A stretch of 64,000 nt of DNA, taken from positions 1,922,001-1,986,000 of the forward strand of contig NZ_CP038492.1 of NCBI RefSeq assembly GCF_004751985.1, written 5' to 3'. Position numbers and translations under genes: made by a program. Shown here piece after piece: positions 24,715 through 33,792 of the stretch. The notes beneath the pieces are model-generated. The model did no database searches and had not been told where the DNA came from. It saw nothing but the letters and a program-made list of their open reading frames with translations. The DNA is from Rhodophyticola sp. CCM32. GTDB taxonomy: Bacteria > Pseudomonadota > Alphaproteobacteria > Rhodobacterales > Rhodobacteraceae. How positions within the stretch are numbered: position 1 is the stretch's first letter; the number at the start of each line of letters is the position of its first letter.

Positions 24715-24829
24715 GGGCGTCGCCTAGCGCCGCCCGCGCGTCATCGCAAGTGGCAAGACCCCGCCCGCCGCAGTGCAGCGCCAGCGCAAACATCTTGCCC
24801 GGCGCCCCCGCACATGGGAGATTTCCCAT

Positions 24830-25357
24830 ATGTCCGTTGAAAGCCGCGCCATAGAACCAACCCCGGTGTTCCGCACCGCGCGCATCACCTGCCGCCCGGT
24901 CGAGGCTGCGGATACACCGTTTTATGCGGATCTTTTTGCCCGCCAGGAGGTTGTCCGGCATCGCCCGGACCCAACACCGTTTGATGCAGCCCGCAGCGCC
25001 ACCAGCCTTGGCAAGGATCTGGCCCATTGGACCCGTCACGGGTTTGGCCGATGGGCGCTTGTCCATGCGGGCCGTGTGGTGGGGCTTGGCGGGCTCAGCC
25101 TGAAATTCCAGCATCAGGGCCTCAATCTCAGCTATCACCTGCTGCCCGATCTCTGGGGTCAGGGTCTGGCCAGCGAATTTGTGCGCGGCGCCATTGACTA
25201 TGCCGGTCTGGCCCTGAAGGCGGAAGAGATTTACGGCCTTGTCCGCCCCGCCAACACCCCATCCATCCGGGTGCTGGAGAAAGCCGGGTTCAAACATGCG
25301 GGCAGCCATATGATGGGCGGTGCGCCGATGACGGAACTGCGGCTAAAGCTGCGGTAG
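24830..25357 (+). CDS. GNAT-family N-acetyltransferase (RimJ/RimL type)
   Basis: 175 residues with a GNAT fold: RTARITCRPVEAADTPFYAD at the N-terminus, the LSYHLLPDLWGQGLASEFVRGA acetyl-CoA loop (about 103-124), and VRPANTPSIRVLEKAGFKHAG near the C-terminus, the pattern of RimJ/RimL ribosomal-protein acetyltransferases. The acceptor is unknown. The ATG chosen has GGGAG upstream, but that SD is inside a small hairpin (ATGGGA-GATT-TCCCAT, 24814-24829) directly against the start codon. It diverges from folP and overlaps the end of folB by 15 nt on the other strand. Confidence 0.85.
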   Translation: MSVESRAIEPTPVFRTARITCRPVEAADTPFYADLFARQEVVRHRPDPTPFDAARSATSLGKDLAHWTRHGFGRWALVHAGRVVGLGGLSLKFQHQGLNLSYHLLPDLWGQGLASEFVRGAIDYAGLALKAEEIYGLVRPANTPSIRVLEKAGFKHAGSHMMGGAPMTELRLKLR

Positions 25358-26269
25358 TGCCTCTGCGGGCCAAGTCTCCACCGGCAGGGCGGCCCCTTGC
25401 GGCACGTCTCCACCCAGCAGGATCAGCCGTTCAGCTTCAAAACTTTCTGCCAGCCACAGGGCCAACCCCTCGCCGCGCGTTGCCTGTACACCCGGCCCGT
25501 CGACCGCATCCAGCACCAGTTTGGACGGCGCCCAGACGCTGATCTGCCCCTGTTTCATCGCCCAGTCCAGTTCGGTCCGGCTATCGACCACCACGCAGCG
25601 GTCATCGCATGCGGCCAGAACCCAGGCATTCTGTTCAATTGCAAGCAGGTCGATGCGCCGCTGTGGCAGCGCATGCGCGGCTTTCGGGCGTGGCAGATCA
25701 GATGGCCCGACACAAAGGATCACCGGGGCGCCGCTGCTGTCCAGCAGGTCCAGCACCGCACCCAGATCCGCCCGCGCCATCGCCGCATTCGACAGAAACA
25801 CGATCAGCGGATGGGGCATCTTGTCGGCCAGCTGCAATTTGGGCTTTTCCGGCGCAGAGCGTACAATTTCAACACCCAGGGCAAACGGACCCCGATCCAG
25901 CTTTTCGATCCGCACAAAACAGCGGGCCGCCAAAGGATGGATCAGCACCCGCTCCGCGATGCGGGCGGCAAGGGTTTCCAGCAGGTTTACACGTTCTGCG
26001 GCCAGTTCCCCGTCAATCGCCTCGACAATCGTGTCATAGGACAGAATCCGATCCACATCATCGGCGTCAGGATCGGCCTCGGATCGAACTTCGACCACCA
26101 CATTGAACCGCACCCGCTGCGTCGTGCCACGTTCGGCCTGAAACGCGCCGATTTCCACCTCGCGCTCATGATCGGACAGCGAGATTCGGTCCAGCGGCCC
26201 ATCGGGCGCCGTGGCTTTGGCCCGTTCCGACGGGTGGGAAAAGGCAAGGCGGGTTTCATCGCTTTTCAT
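25343..26269 (-). CDS. folB: Dihydroneopterin aldolase fused to an amino-acid-kinase-like domain
   Basis: 308 residues, more than twice a normal FolB (about 120). Residues about 25-140 are FolB-like: LDRISLSDHEREVEIGAFQAE, QRVRFNVVVEV, YDTIVEAIDGELAAERVNLLETLAARIAERVL and CFVRIEKLDRGPFALGVEIVR. The rest (about 160-308) has PLIVFLSNAAMARADLGAVL and WAPSKLVLDAVDGPGV..GEGLALWLAESFEAERLILLGGDV, which recall the substrate/nucleotide end of the amino acid kinase family (SDSLAAWLA-type motif), but the N-terminal phosphate loop is weak. FolB makes 6-hydroxymethyl-dihydropterin for FolP. ATG is preferred over the adjacent GTG for SD spacing (GGAG). Confidence 0.85.
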   Translation of the reverse strand: MKSDETRLAFSHPSERAKATAPDGPLDRISLSDHEREVEIGAFQAERGTTQRVRFNVVVEVRSEADPDADDVDRILSYDTIVEAIDGELAAERVNLLETLAARIAERVLIHPLAARCFVRIEKLDRGPFALGVEIVRSAPEKPKLQLADKMPHPLIVFLSNAAMARADLGAVLDLLDSSGAPVILCVGPSDLPRPKAAHALPQRRIDLLAIEQNAWVLAACDDRCVVVDSRTELDWAMKQGQISVWAPSKLVLDAVDGPGVQATRGEGLALWLAESFEAERLILLGGDVPQGAALPVETWPAEALPQL

Positions 26270-26389
26270 CACAGGCTCCGTCTGATCAGCACGATACCAT
26301 AGATTGGGTCTGCTGTAGCATCACACGACACCCCGCCCGCAACCCGAAAGGCGGCGCGCGGGCGTGTTAAAACGACCCTGTTGGCCTGA

Positions 26390-27082
26390 TTACGTCCGGC
26401 GATAGAAGATATGGCTGCCGATCCGTGCCGTGCGCGGATAGACCCGCGCCCAGCGCGGCCGTACCGCTGTGGTGTGGTAATGCGTGGCCCCCTGGGTCAG
26501 GCTGCGCGGCGCGCCATCCATCATGATCCGGGCGATCTTACCCAAACGGCGATGCATCGCCCTTTCGGTCACACGTTCCGGCCGGCCATCACAGGTATAG
26601 GTGAACTGGCAGGCATTGCGCCGGCCCGTCCCCTCATTGACCACAGCGCAGATCGAATCGGGGTAGTTGCGGCTGTCGACCCGGTTCAGGATCACCTCTG
26701 CAACTGCGTATTGGCCGCGAATGCTTTCTCCCCGGGCCTCGAAATACAGCGCTTCGGTCAGGCATTGCCATTGCCGGTTGCCACGCGCACGCGGCATCGC
26801 GTCCAGCCGTGCGGCATCATAAATCTCGCGCCCGCCGCGTCGTGAACCCCGTCGCCCGGCCCGGCCCGTATAGGGCGTGCCGATCTGGCGCAGACGGTCC
26901 GGCGTCAGCGCCTGGAGCGCCACGCGTTCATCCCCCATCAACGATGACAGACGTATATTGATACCTGATGTCGGGTCAGTTGAAGAGCTTGCGGTCACAT
27001 CCTGTGCCACCCCTGCCCCTGCCCACATCAGAACACACGCCGCAAAAGCGGCGCCTACCCTTCGTCCCACCATCCGATCCAT
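26390..27082 (-). CDS. SleB-type cell wall hydrolase
   Basis: 230 residues from the chosen ATG, which gives a signal peptide (MVGRRVGAAFAACVLMWAGAGVAQ). The frame is open further upstream without recognisable sequence, so the start is uncertain. The C-terminal hydrolase_2/SleB domain (about 110-230) has QCLTEALYFEARGESIRGQYAVAEVILNRV with the expected catalytic Glu in YFEARGE, then CQFTYTCDGRPE and ATHYHTTAVRPRWA. It is a probable periplasmic peptidoglycan lytic enzyme. Between signal and domain is an Arg/Gly-rich linker. Its 3' end is about 120 nt from folB. Confidence 0.87.
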   Translation of the reverse strand: MDRMVGRRVGAAFAACVLMWAGAGVAQDVTASSSTDPTSGINIRLSSLMGDERVALQALTPDRLRQIGTPYTGRAGRRGSRRGGREIYDAARLDAMPRARGNRQWQCLTEALYFEARGESIRGQYAVAEVILNRVDSRNYPDSICAVVNEGTGRRNACQFTYTCDGRPERVTERAMHRRLGKIARIMMDGAPRSLTQGATHYHTTAVRPRWARVYPRTARIGSHIFYRRT

Positions 27083-27256
27083 CCCGGGGCCGGTGCCCCT
27101 TTGCACAAATTTCAGCAATTCGACAAAGCTCATACCGAGCGGGCAAAAGATCGTAAAACTGACCCTCAGTTTTGTGAATCGCCTGTATACGCCCCCAACA
27201 GGTAGCGCTGTTCCCATTCGGGATTTATGAACCTCGCCTTGTAACGTACAGATCAA

Positions 27257-29779
27257 TCAAGGCAATTTTTTGTCCTGTACCGCGAATTGTGCGGCGGCCA
27301 GTTTGGCCACCGGCAGCCGATAGGGGGAACAGGACACATAGTCGAAGCCGGATGCGCGGGAAAAGGCAATCGAATCCGGGTGTCCGCCATGTTCGCCGCA
27401 GATCGACAGCGTCAGACCCGGCCGTGTCGCACGCGCCCGTTCGGCCCCCAAAAGCAGCAATTCGCCCACGCCTTCGGTATCCAGACGCTGAAACGGATCT
27501 TCGGGAAAGACGCCCTGCTGCACATAGGCCGACATGAACCGGCCCGCATCATCACGGCTCATCCCATAGGCCATCTGCGTCAAATCATTGGTTCCAAATG
27601 ACAAAAACGAGGCGCTTTCAGCGATCTCTCCGGCCCGCAAGGCCGCGCGCGGGGTTTCCACCATCACGCCCAGGCGAAAATCGAACTTCTTTCCGCTTTC
27701 TGACCGGACGGCAGCGGCAACCGCATCAATCCGCGCCTTGACCAGTTCAACCTCGCGCTTGGCGGAGACCAGCGGGATCATGATTTCAGGCACGACCGAT
27801 GCACGGCCCCGGCTGGCGGCAAGTGCGGCCTCGAAAATCGCCCGGGCCTGCATATCGTAAATCTCGGGCACCGTAATGCCCAGCCGAACCCCCCGCATGC
27901 CCAGCATCGGGTTGAATTCCTGCAAGCTTTCGATCCGCGCGGCGACCTGGCTGACCGGCATATCCATCGCTTCTGCCATCGCGCGAATGCCATCGCGATC
28001 CGCAGGCAGAAATTCATGCAGCGGCGGGTCGAACAGGCGAATGCAGACCGTCTGCCCCTTCATGAGTTTAAACAACTCGGTGAAGTCCTTGCGCTGCATG
28101 GGCAAAAGCCGGTCCAGCGCCGCCGCACGGTCGGCGGGTTCCTCGGCAAAGATCATCTCGCGCATCACGGTCAGGCGGATCGGATCGAAAAACATGTGCT
28201 CGGTCCGGCACAGACCAATGCCATCCACGCCGAAGCGCTGCGCCATGGTGGCATCTTCCAGCGTATCCGCATTGACCCGGATGCCGATATCGCGGGCGTC
28301 ATCGGCCCAGTCCATCAGGGTCGCAAAGGCGCCGCCCAGGGCGGGTTCGATCATCACCGCCTCCCCCGCCAGAACCTCGCCCGAGGAGCCATCAACGGTG
28401 ATCACATCGCCTTCGTGAAACACCTTGCGCCCCGGCACTGTCAGCGTTTTCTTGCGGGCATCCATCTGCAATTTTGTCGCCCCAGACACACAGGGCAGGC
28501 CCAGACCCCGTGCAATCACAGCCGCATGGCTGGTCATGCCGCCCCGCTCGGTCAGGATCGCCTGCGCCGCATGCATGCCGCGAATATCCTCGGGGCTGGT
28601 CTCCCGGCGGATGAGAATACAGGCTTCATCCTGCGCTGCCGCGCTTTGCGCGGCTTCGGCAGTGAACACAATCCTGCCCGTCGCCGCCCCGGGGGCAGCG
28701 GCAATTCCGCGGGTCAGCACATCGCGGGCGGCATCCGGGTCCACCTGCCGGTGCAAAAGCTGGTTCAGCGTAAAGGGCGGCACCCGGCACATGGCCTCAC
28801 CCTTTGAAATCACGCCGTCCTCGGCGAGCGCCACCGCAATCTCAACCTCGGCCCGGCCGGACCGGGGGCAGCGCACCGCGTCGAGTATGAACAATTCCCC
28901 GTTCATCAGGGTGAACTCGATCTGCATCTCTTCGCGCAGCTTGGCGCGGATCAGCGCACCGGCCTCCCGCAGGGCCGCAACCTGACCCGGGCAGTCATCC
29001 TCCAGCGCCGGGCCGCGCGGGTCGGATTGCACGAATTGCGCCTTGTCCTCACTCAACGCTGCGCGGCCCTGACCTTGCGGCAGATACCGGCCGGTGATCT
29101 GCGCCTGCCCGCTATTGGCCGAAACGAACTGCACCACGCCTGACCCGCTGGCCCCCTGCCCGATGCCAAGCGCCATGCGCTGCACCACAAGCCCCAGACC
29201 CGCATCCGCCGGCGCCCCCTGCGCCTGCCGCAACAGCCGCGCGGTTGTGCCTTCCCAGGCGCGCGCCATCGCGCGCAACACCTCGGTCAACTGGGTGCCG
29301 GGATCCTGTGGAAACGGCTCTTCGGTCTCATCCTCGAAATAGATTTTCGCCAGATTCGGGGTGATTGGCCCCTCGAATATATCTGCATCCAGACGCAGAA
29401 CATCGACCGCGTAGGTCTTTATAAAGCTGAGATAAAGCGCGTCCGCCGCATCCGGGCCATGGGTTTTGGCCAAATCCGCCGCCACCGCGTCATTCATCCC
29501 GATATTCAGCACCGAGCCGGGCCCGCCCCAATCGGCCATCTGGCTGGATGACCGCACCGAGACCAGCACACCGGCATCGAACACACCCCAAAGCGCAGAC
29601 ATATTCGGCAGCTTGCCTTTGGCAATTGCCTGCACCGTATCAAAAGGCAGCGCCACCGATTGCGGCACCGGCAGACCCAACCGCGCCAGACGTTGCAGGC
29701 ATTTCGCCCGGCTGCCGTGACGGGATGCCTTGATATCCGCGCCTGCCGTGATTTCGGTGAAATCTGGGGTCGTCAACAT
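27257..29779 (-). CDS. ppdK: Pyruvate, phosphate dikinase-like protein with an atypical ATP-grasp domain
   Basis: 840 residues (family about 870-890). The phosphohistidine domain is intact, with His418 in LTERGGMTSHAAVIARGLGL, and so is the C-terminal PEP/pyruvate TIM barrel (GIGLCRTEHMF, LRLFDPPLHEFLP-type segment, GTNDLTQMAYGMSRDD, ICGEHGGHPDSIAF). The N-terminal nucleotide domain is unusual: the usual GGKGANL is replaced by HGSRAKCL, the loop after VSVRS reads SSQMADWGGPGSVLNIG, and the usual LQTR near 300 reads LDAVR. PpdK interconverts PEP and pyruvate with ATP/PPi; use of ATP here is uncertain. The internal ATG is chosen because the first ATG abuts AAAGGA with no spacing. It follows glyS on the same strand (about 260 nt gap). 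Confidence 0.85.
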   Translation of the reverse strand: MLTTPDFTEITAGADIKASRHGSRAKCLQRLARLGLPVPQSVALPFDTVQAIAKGKLPNMSALWGVFDAGVLVSVRSSSQMADWGGPGSVLNIGMNDAVAADLAKTHGPDAADALYLSFIKTYAVDVLRLDADIFEGPITPNLAKIYFEDETEEPFPQDPGTQLTEVLRAMARAWEGTTARLLRQAQGAPADAGLGLVVQRMALGIGQGASGSGVVQFVSANSGQAQITGRYLPQGQGRAALSEDKAQFVQSDPRGPALEDDCPGQVAALREAGALIRAKLREEMQIEFTLMNGELFILDAVRCPRSGRAEVEIAVALAEDGVISKGEAMCRVPPFTLNQLLHRQVDPDAARDVLTRGIAAAPGAATGRIVFTAEAAQSAAAQDEACILIRRETSPEDIRGMHAAQAILTERGGMTSHAAVIARGLGLPCVSGATKLQMDARKKTLTVPGRKVFHEGDVITVDGSSGEVLAGEAVMIEPALGGAFATLMDWADDARDIGIRVNADTLEDATMAQRFGVDGIGLCRTEHMFFDPIRLTVMREMIFAEEPADRAAALDRLLPMQRKDFTELFKLMKGQTVCIRLFDPPLHEFLPADRDGIRAMAEAMDMPVSQVAARIESLQEFNPMLGMRGVRLGITVPEIYDMQARAIFEAALAASRGRASVVPEIMIPLVSAKREVELVKARIDAVAAAVRSESGKKFDFRLGVMVETPRAALRAGEIAESASFLSFGTNDLTQMAYGMSRDDAGRFMSAYVQQGVFPEDPFQRLDTEGVGELLLLGAERARATRPGLTLSICGEHGGHPDSIAFSRASGFDYVSCSPYRLPVAKLAAAQFAVQDKKLP

Positions 29780-30037
29780 GATATGGACCATTCCTTTGCA
29801 GGTGCAGCATAAAATACTGCCCCCACGTCACCTGTCCAGTGTTACATCACACGCCTGTGATATTGGTCAGACACTGCGCTTATATGCCAACACATAAGGA
29901 CGGAACCGGCTGCAACAATGCCATGGGCGCCAGAGCGTTCAGATACCGACCCTGTGGCGGCTTTGTCCCCAGGTTTTCCATAGAAGGCTGTGGATGGAAG
30001 CCCCGCACGCCCGGACAGGTTGCAAAATGGAAGCGTT

Positions 30038-32146
30038 TCAGCCCTCAACCCGGGCCAGATCGGCGGTCTGGGTGCAGGTTTCCACAATCTGATGCAGCAG
30101 GTTCAGACGGTTGCGCCGCACCAGCTGGCTGTCGGCATTCACCTTCACCGCCTCGAAAAACGCATCAATCGGGCCGCGCAACTGCGCCATCCGGGTCATT
30201 GCGGTGGCGAAATCCTCTGCCTCCAGCGCCGGTCTGATCGCCGCCTCGGCCTCGCCAAGCGCTGCGAACAGCGCCCGTTCTTCCCCGGTTTCGGCATATT
30301 TCACATCCGCCCCATAACGGTATTCGACCCCATCGGCGGCTTCGGCCTGCGCCAGAATATTCGCCGCGCGCCTGTAGCCCTGCAACAGGTTGCCGCCATC
30401 CTCGGTCTTGAGGAAATCCGACAGGGCGCGGGCGCGGGCCACCAGAAGGGTCAGATCATCAGAGCCCGGCATGGCAAGGGCAGCGTCGATCACATCATGG
30501 CGGATGCCCTCATCGCGCAGATGGACCTTGAGACGGTCGTGGAAAAAAGCTTCCAGATCAGCAACATATGACAGGGTGTTGTCATCCTCACTACCGGTGG
30601 CCTCCGCAGAGCCTATGCCATGATGCCGGAAGGCCGCTTTTGAAAGATCGCGCAGGTCAAGCCTGAGCCTGTTGTTCAGAACGATCCGAATGACCCCAAG
30701 TGCCGCCCGGCGGAGTGCAAAGGGATCTTTCGAGCCGGTCGGCTTCTCATCAATCGCCCAGAACCCGGTCAGCGTATCGATCTTGTCGGCCAGCGCCACG
30801 GCCACGGAGAGCGGCGCGACCGGCACATCATCGGATGGCCCAAGCGGGGCGTAATGTTCTTCGGCCACCACCGCAATCTCATCGGAATACCCGGTGGCTT
30901 TGGCGTAATATCGCCCCATAACCCCTTGAAGATCGGCAAATTCATAAACCATTTCCGATGACAGATCTGCCTTGGCAATCTCTGCGGCCTGCGCGGCCTG
31001 ATCCGCATCTGCCCCGACAAGGGGCGCGATCTCACGCGTCAGGGCGGCAATCCGGGCAATCCGTTCGGCCTGGGTGCCCAATCTGGCGTGAAAGGTCACA
31101 TTCCCAAGCTGGTCCAGCCAGGGCGCCATGCCGTCGCGCGCCACGCGCAGGTCATTTTCCCAGAAGAATTTCGCATCCGACAACCGCGCCGCCAGCACTT
31201 TCTCATTGCCCGCCAGAATGGTTGCGCCGTGATCCGCGGTTTCCCGGTTGGCCACGGTCACAAACCGTTCAATCCGCCCGGTTTTCGGGTTGCGGACGGA
31301 AAAGAATTTCTGATGTTCGCGCATGCTGCTTTGCAGCACTTCCGCCGGCAGGTCCAGAAACGCCGGGCCGATCTGCCCCATCAGGACAACAGGCCATTCC
31401 ACCAGCCCGGCCACCTCGGCCAGAAGGCCCTTGTCCTCGACCAGTTCCAGCCCGGCGGCAAAGGCGATATTGCTGGCATCCTCCCAGATATGGGCGGCGC
31501 GGTCCTCGGCGGACAGCATCACCTTCGCGGCTTTCAGCTTCGCCTCGTAATCCGCGAAAGACACAACGGAAAACGCGCCGGGCGCCATGAACCTGTGGCC
31601 CTCGGTCTCGGCCCCCGCAACGATGCCATCCAGCGCGAACGGCACCACCTCATGGCCATCCTCGGCGCTCAGCACACAGAGGATCCGGTGCAGGGGCCGC
31701 ACCCAGCGCAGACTGCCCGCGCCCCAGCGCATGGATTTGGGCCAGGGAAAATTGCGGATCACATCGGGCAGCAATCCGGCGATGATCTCTGCCGCAGGCC
31801 GCCCCTCTTTCACCATTTCCGCGAAATAGAAACGGCCTTTTTTCTCATCCCTGATCTCAAGCTGGTCCCTGGTCAGCCCGACAGAGCGCAAAAACCCCTC
31901 CAACGCCTTTTCCGGCGCATCGGCCCGGGGCCCGCGCCGGTCTTCGCGCAGGGTGGGTGAGGCGCCAAGCACCCCTTCCACCGTCAGCACCAACCGGCGC
32001 GGCGTCGAAAACGCCCCTGCGCTCTCATAGGTCAGCCCGGCCTCGACCAGCCCGTCGGTCACCAGCTTTTTCAGATCCTCGGCCGCGCGTCTTTGCATGC
32101 GGGCCGGGATTTCCTCGGAGAACAACTCCACCAGCAGGTCAGGCAT
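30038..32146 (-). CDS. glyS: Glycine--tRNA ligase beta subunit
   Basis: 702 residues, the usual GlyS length. It begins MPDLLVELFSEEIPARMQRRAAEDL and has ETEGHRFMAPG, SMREHQKFFSVRNPKTGRIE, DGMAPWLDQLGNVTFHARLG and the C-terminal HD-like and anticodon-binding region. With GlyQ it forms the alpha2beta2 enzyme that charges tRNA-Gly. It is the third gene of glyQ-(membrane protein)-glyS, 3 nt after the middle gene. Confidence 0.96.
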   Translation of the reverse strand: MPDLLVELFSEEIPARMQRRAAEDLKKLVTDGLVEAGLTYESAGAFSTPRRLVLTVEGVLGASPTLREDRRGPRADAPEKALEGFLRSVGLTRDQLEIRDEKKGRFYFAEMVKEGRPAAEIIAGLLPDVIRNFPWPKSMRWGAGSLRWVRPLHRILCVLSAEDGHEVVPFALDGIVAGAETEGHRFMAPGAFSVVSFADYEAKLKAAKVMLSAEDRAAHIWEDASNIAFAAGLELVEDKGLLAEVAGLVEWPVVLMGQIGPAFLDLPAEVLQSSMREHQKFFSVRNPKTGRIERFVTVANRETADHGATILAGNEKVLAARLSDAKFFWENDLRVARDGMAPWLDQLGNVTFHARLGTQAERIARIAALTREIAPLVGADADQAAQAAEIAKADLSSEMVYEFADLQGVMGRYYAKATGYSDEIAVVAEEHYAPLGPSDDVPVAPLSVAVALADKIDTLTGFWAIDEKPTGSKDPFALRRAALGVIRIVLNNRLRLDLRDLSKAAFRHHGIGSAEATGSEDDNTLSYVADLEAFFHDRLKVHLRDEGIRHDVIDAALAMPGSDDLTLLVARARALSDFLKTEDGGNLLQGYRRAANILAQAEAADGVEYRYGADVKYAETGEERALFAALGEAEAAIRPALEAEDFATAMTRMAQLRGPIDAFFEAVKVNADSQLVRRNRLNLLHQIVETCTQTADLARVEG

Positions 32147-32149
32147 CGC

Positions 32150-32677
32150 TCAATTCCTCTCAGGCGCGGGCGGGCAATTCACAGGCAGCGGATCACCGGC
32201 AAAGGCGGCCTCTCCGCAAGGGTTGATCTGCGGCCAGGCATAACCACGCCCATCGCCGGTGATCGCCACGATCCGGTCAATTCCATAAGGCGTATTGGCC
32301 TCGCCCAGAAAGGCCAGGGCGCTGCCATCTTCCAGCGCCGCGCCAATGGCTGCGGCATCAAAACACGTGAACCATCCGGGCGCGATCAGGGGCGCGGCGG
32401 TCTCATATGGCTCGAAACTCTCGGTCAGGGTGGGCAGGCTGACCGGTGTTGTGAAACAGGCCCGGAACCGCAGCGGGGATGTGCCCGCATCAATGCCTTC
32501 AAACCCTTCGGTCAGCAGGGGTTCCACCACACCCTGAAAACTGGTCAGACGAATCTGGGCCGCCGGCGCATCCGCCGCGACCGGTTCATAATAGGCCTGG
32601 GTCTGGAACCACCAGAGTGTGGCCCCGAAAACGGCGGTCAGAAACACGATGATAAAGGCCATGATCTTCCCGCTCAT
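32150..32677 (-). CDS. Membrane-anchored protein of unknown function between glyQ and glyS (DUF6446-like)
   Basis: 175 residues with one N-terminal membrane anchor (about 5-24, [20 protein letters not shown]) and a periplasmic part with three cysteines ([29 protein letters not shown] near the end makes a fourth). I believe it belongs to the DUF6446 family seen between glyQ and glyS in Rhodobacterales, but this is from memory. The ATG overlaps the glyQ stop by 4 nt and its own stop is 3 nt before glyS, so it is tightly co-expressed with the synthetase. No link to aminoacylation is evident. Confidence 0.8.
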   Translation of the reverse strand: MSGKIMAFIIVFLTAVFGATLWWFQTQAYYEPVAADAPAAQIRLTSFQGVVEPLLTEGFEGIDAGTSPLRFRACFTTPVSLPTLTESFEPYETAAPLIAPGWFTCFDAAAIGAALEDGSALAFLGEANTPYGIDRIVAITGDGRGYAWPQINPCGEAAFAGDPLPVNCPPAPERN

Positions 32678-33621
32678 GCCACAGCCGGGTCAGTTTCGGC
32701 GGTCCAGCCCCCGGCCCCGGTCCTCACAAAAGCGTCGGCGCATTGTTTGGCCAGCGCCCGGACCCGGCCGATATAGGCCTGTCGTTCGGTCACACTGATC
32801 ACACCGCGCGCATCCAGCAGGTTGAACATATGGCTGGCCTTGATGCATTGATCATAGGCCGGGTGGGCCATCACGATCCGCTTGCCGGTTTTCGGGTCCT
32901 CATCGGCCTCCCCCAGGATCGCCTGACAGGCGGCTTCGGCCTCTTCGAACTGTTTCAGCAGCACGGCGGTGTCGGCCACATCGAAATTCCAGCGGCTGTA
33001 TTCCTCTTCGGTCTGGCGGAACACATCGCCATAGCGCAGCGGGATCGGAGCGGAGGGGTCGTTGAACGGCATCTCCATCACATGGTCCACGCCCAGCACA
33101 TACATCGCCAGCCGTTCCAGCCCATAGGTCAGCTCGCCTGAGACCGGGCGGCAATCATGCCCGCCCACCTGCTGGAAATAGGTGAATTGCGAGACTTCCA
33201 TGCCGTCGCACCACACCTCCCAGCCCAGACCCCAGGCCCCCAGCGTCGGGCTTTCCCAGTCATCCTCGACAAAGCGGATATCATGCAGCGTCATATCAAT
33301 CCCGATCGCCTCAAGCGACCCCAGATACAGCGCCTGCAAATCCGGCGGCGAGGGTTTGATCAGCACCTGATACTGATAGTAATGCTGCAACCGGTTCGGG
33401 TTTTCCCCATAGCGCCCGTCCGTGGGCCGGCGCGAGGGCTGCACATAGGCCGCGGCCCAGGGGTTCGACCCCAAAGACCGCAGGGTCGTTGCCGGGTGAA
33501 ACGTGCCCGCGCCCACCTCCATGTCATAGGGTTGCATGATCGCGCAGCCCCGTGCCGCCCAATAGGTTTGCAAGCGCAGGATGATCTCCTGAAAACTCTT
33601 TGGCTGGACAGGTTCGGGCAT
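32674..33621 (-). CDS. glyQ: Glycine--tRNA ligase alpha subunit
   Basis: 315 residues, canonical GlyQ. The start [31 protein letters not shown] and the motifs [41 protein letters not shown] and [20 protein letters not shown] are unmistakable. This subunit holds the class II catalytic core. It heads the operon and has a good promoter candidate 34-62 nt upstream, divergent from the pseudoprotease gene. Confidence 0.97.
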   Translation of the reverse strand: MPEPVQPKSFQEIILRLQTYWAARGCAIMQPYDMEVGAGTFHPATTLRSLGSNPWAAAYVQPSRRPTDGRYGENPNRLQHYYQYQVLIKPSPPDLQALYLGSLEAIGIDMTLHDIRFVEDDWESPTLGAWGLGWEVWCDGMEVSQFTYFQQVGGHDCRPVSGELTYGLERLAMYVLGVDHVMEMPFNDPSAPIPLRYGDVFRQTEEEYSRWNFDVADTAVLLKQFEEAEAACQAILGEADEDPKTGKRIVMAHPAYDQCIKASHMFNLLDARGVISVTERQAYIGRVRALAKQCADAFVRTGAGGWTAETDPAVA

Positions 33622-33654
33622 AAGGTATTTTCCGGTGCTTCAAAGCTTCGCGCT

Positions 33655-33683
33655 TCCATACGTGTGACCCCTTCAAGGGTCAA
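33655..33683 (-). promoter_or_regulatory. Candidate sigma-70 promoter of the glyQ operon
   Basis: On the minus strand TTGACC and TATGGA are separated by exactly 17 nt (CTTGAAGGGGTCACACG). The -10 is 34 nt before the glyQ ATG. The inverted pair TGACCC/GGGTCA overlaps the -35 and could be an operator. Confidence 0.55.
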
Positions 33684-33792
33684 TTGGCACAAAGCTCATA
33701 TTTCGGGTGCAAATTCCGCCCGTTTTGATAATTTGCGCCGACAGAATGCGGGCATTACCGCCCGGGCATCATACGATATGAGGTTTGTTTTT

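Noticed and set aside
29780..30037. A small gene in the ppdK-glyS gap (an open frame reads rightward from 29839)
   Set aside because: The frame runs on into glyS antisense, has no SD and no recognisable sequence; the gap looks like a promoter region.
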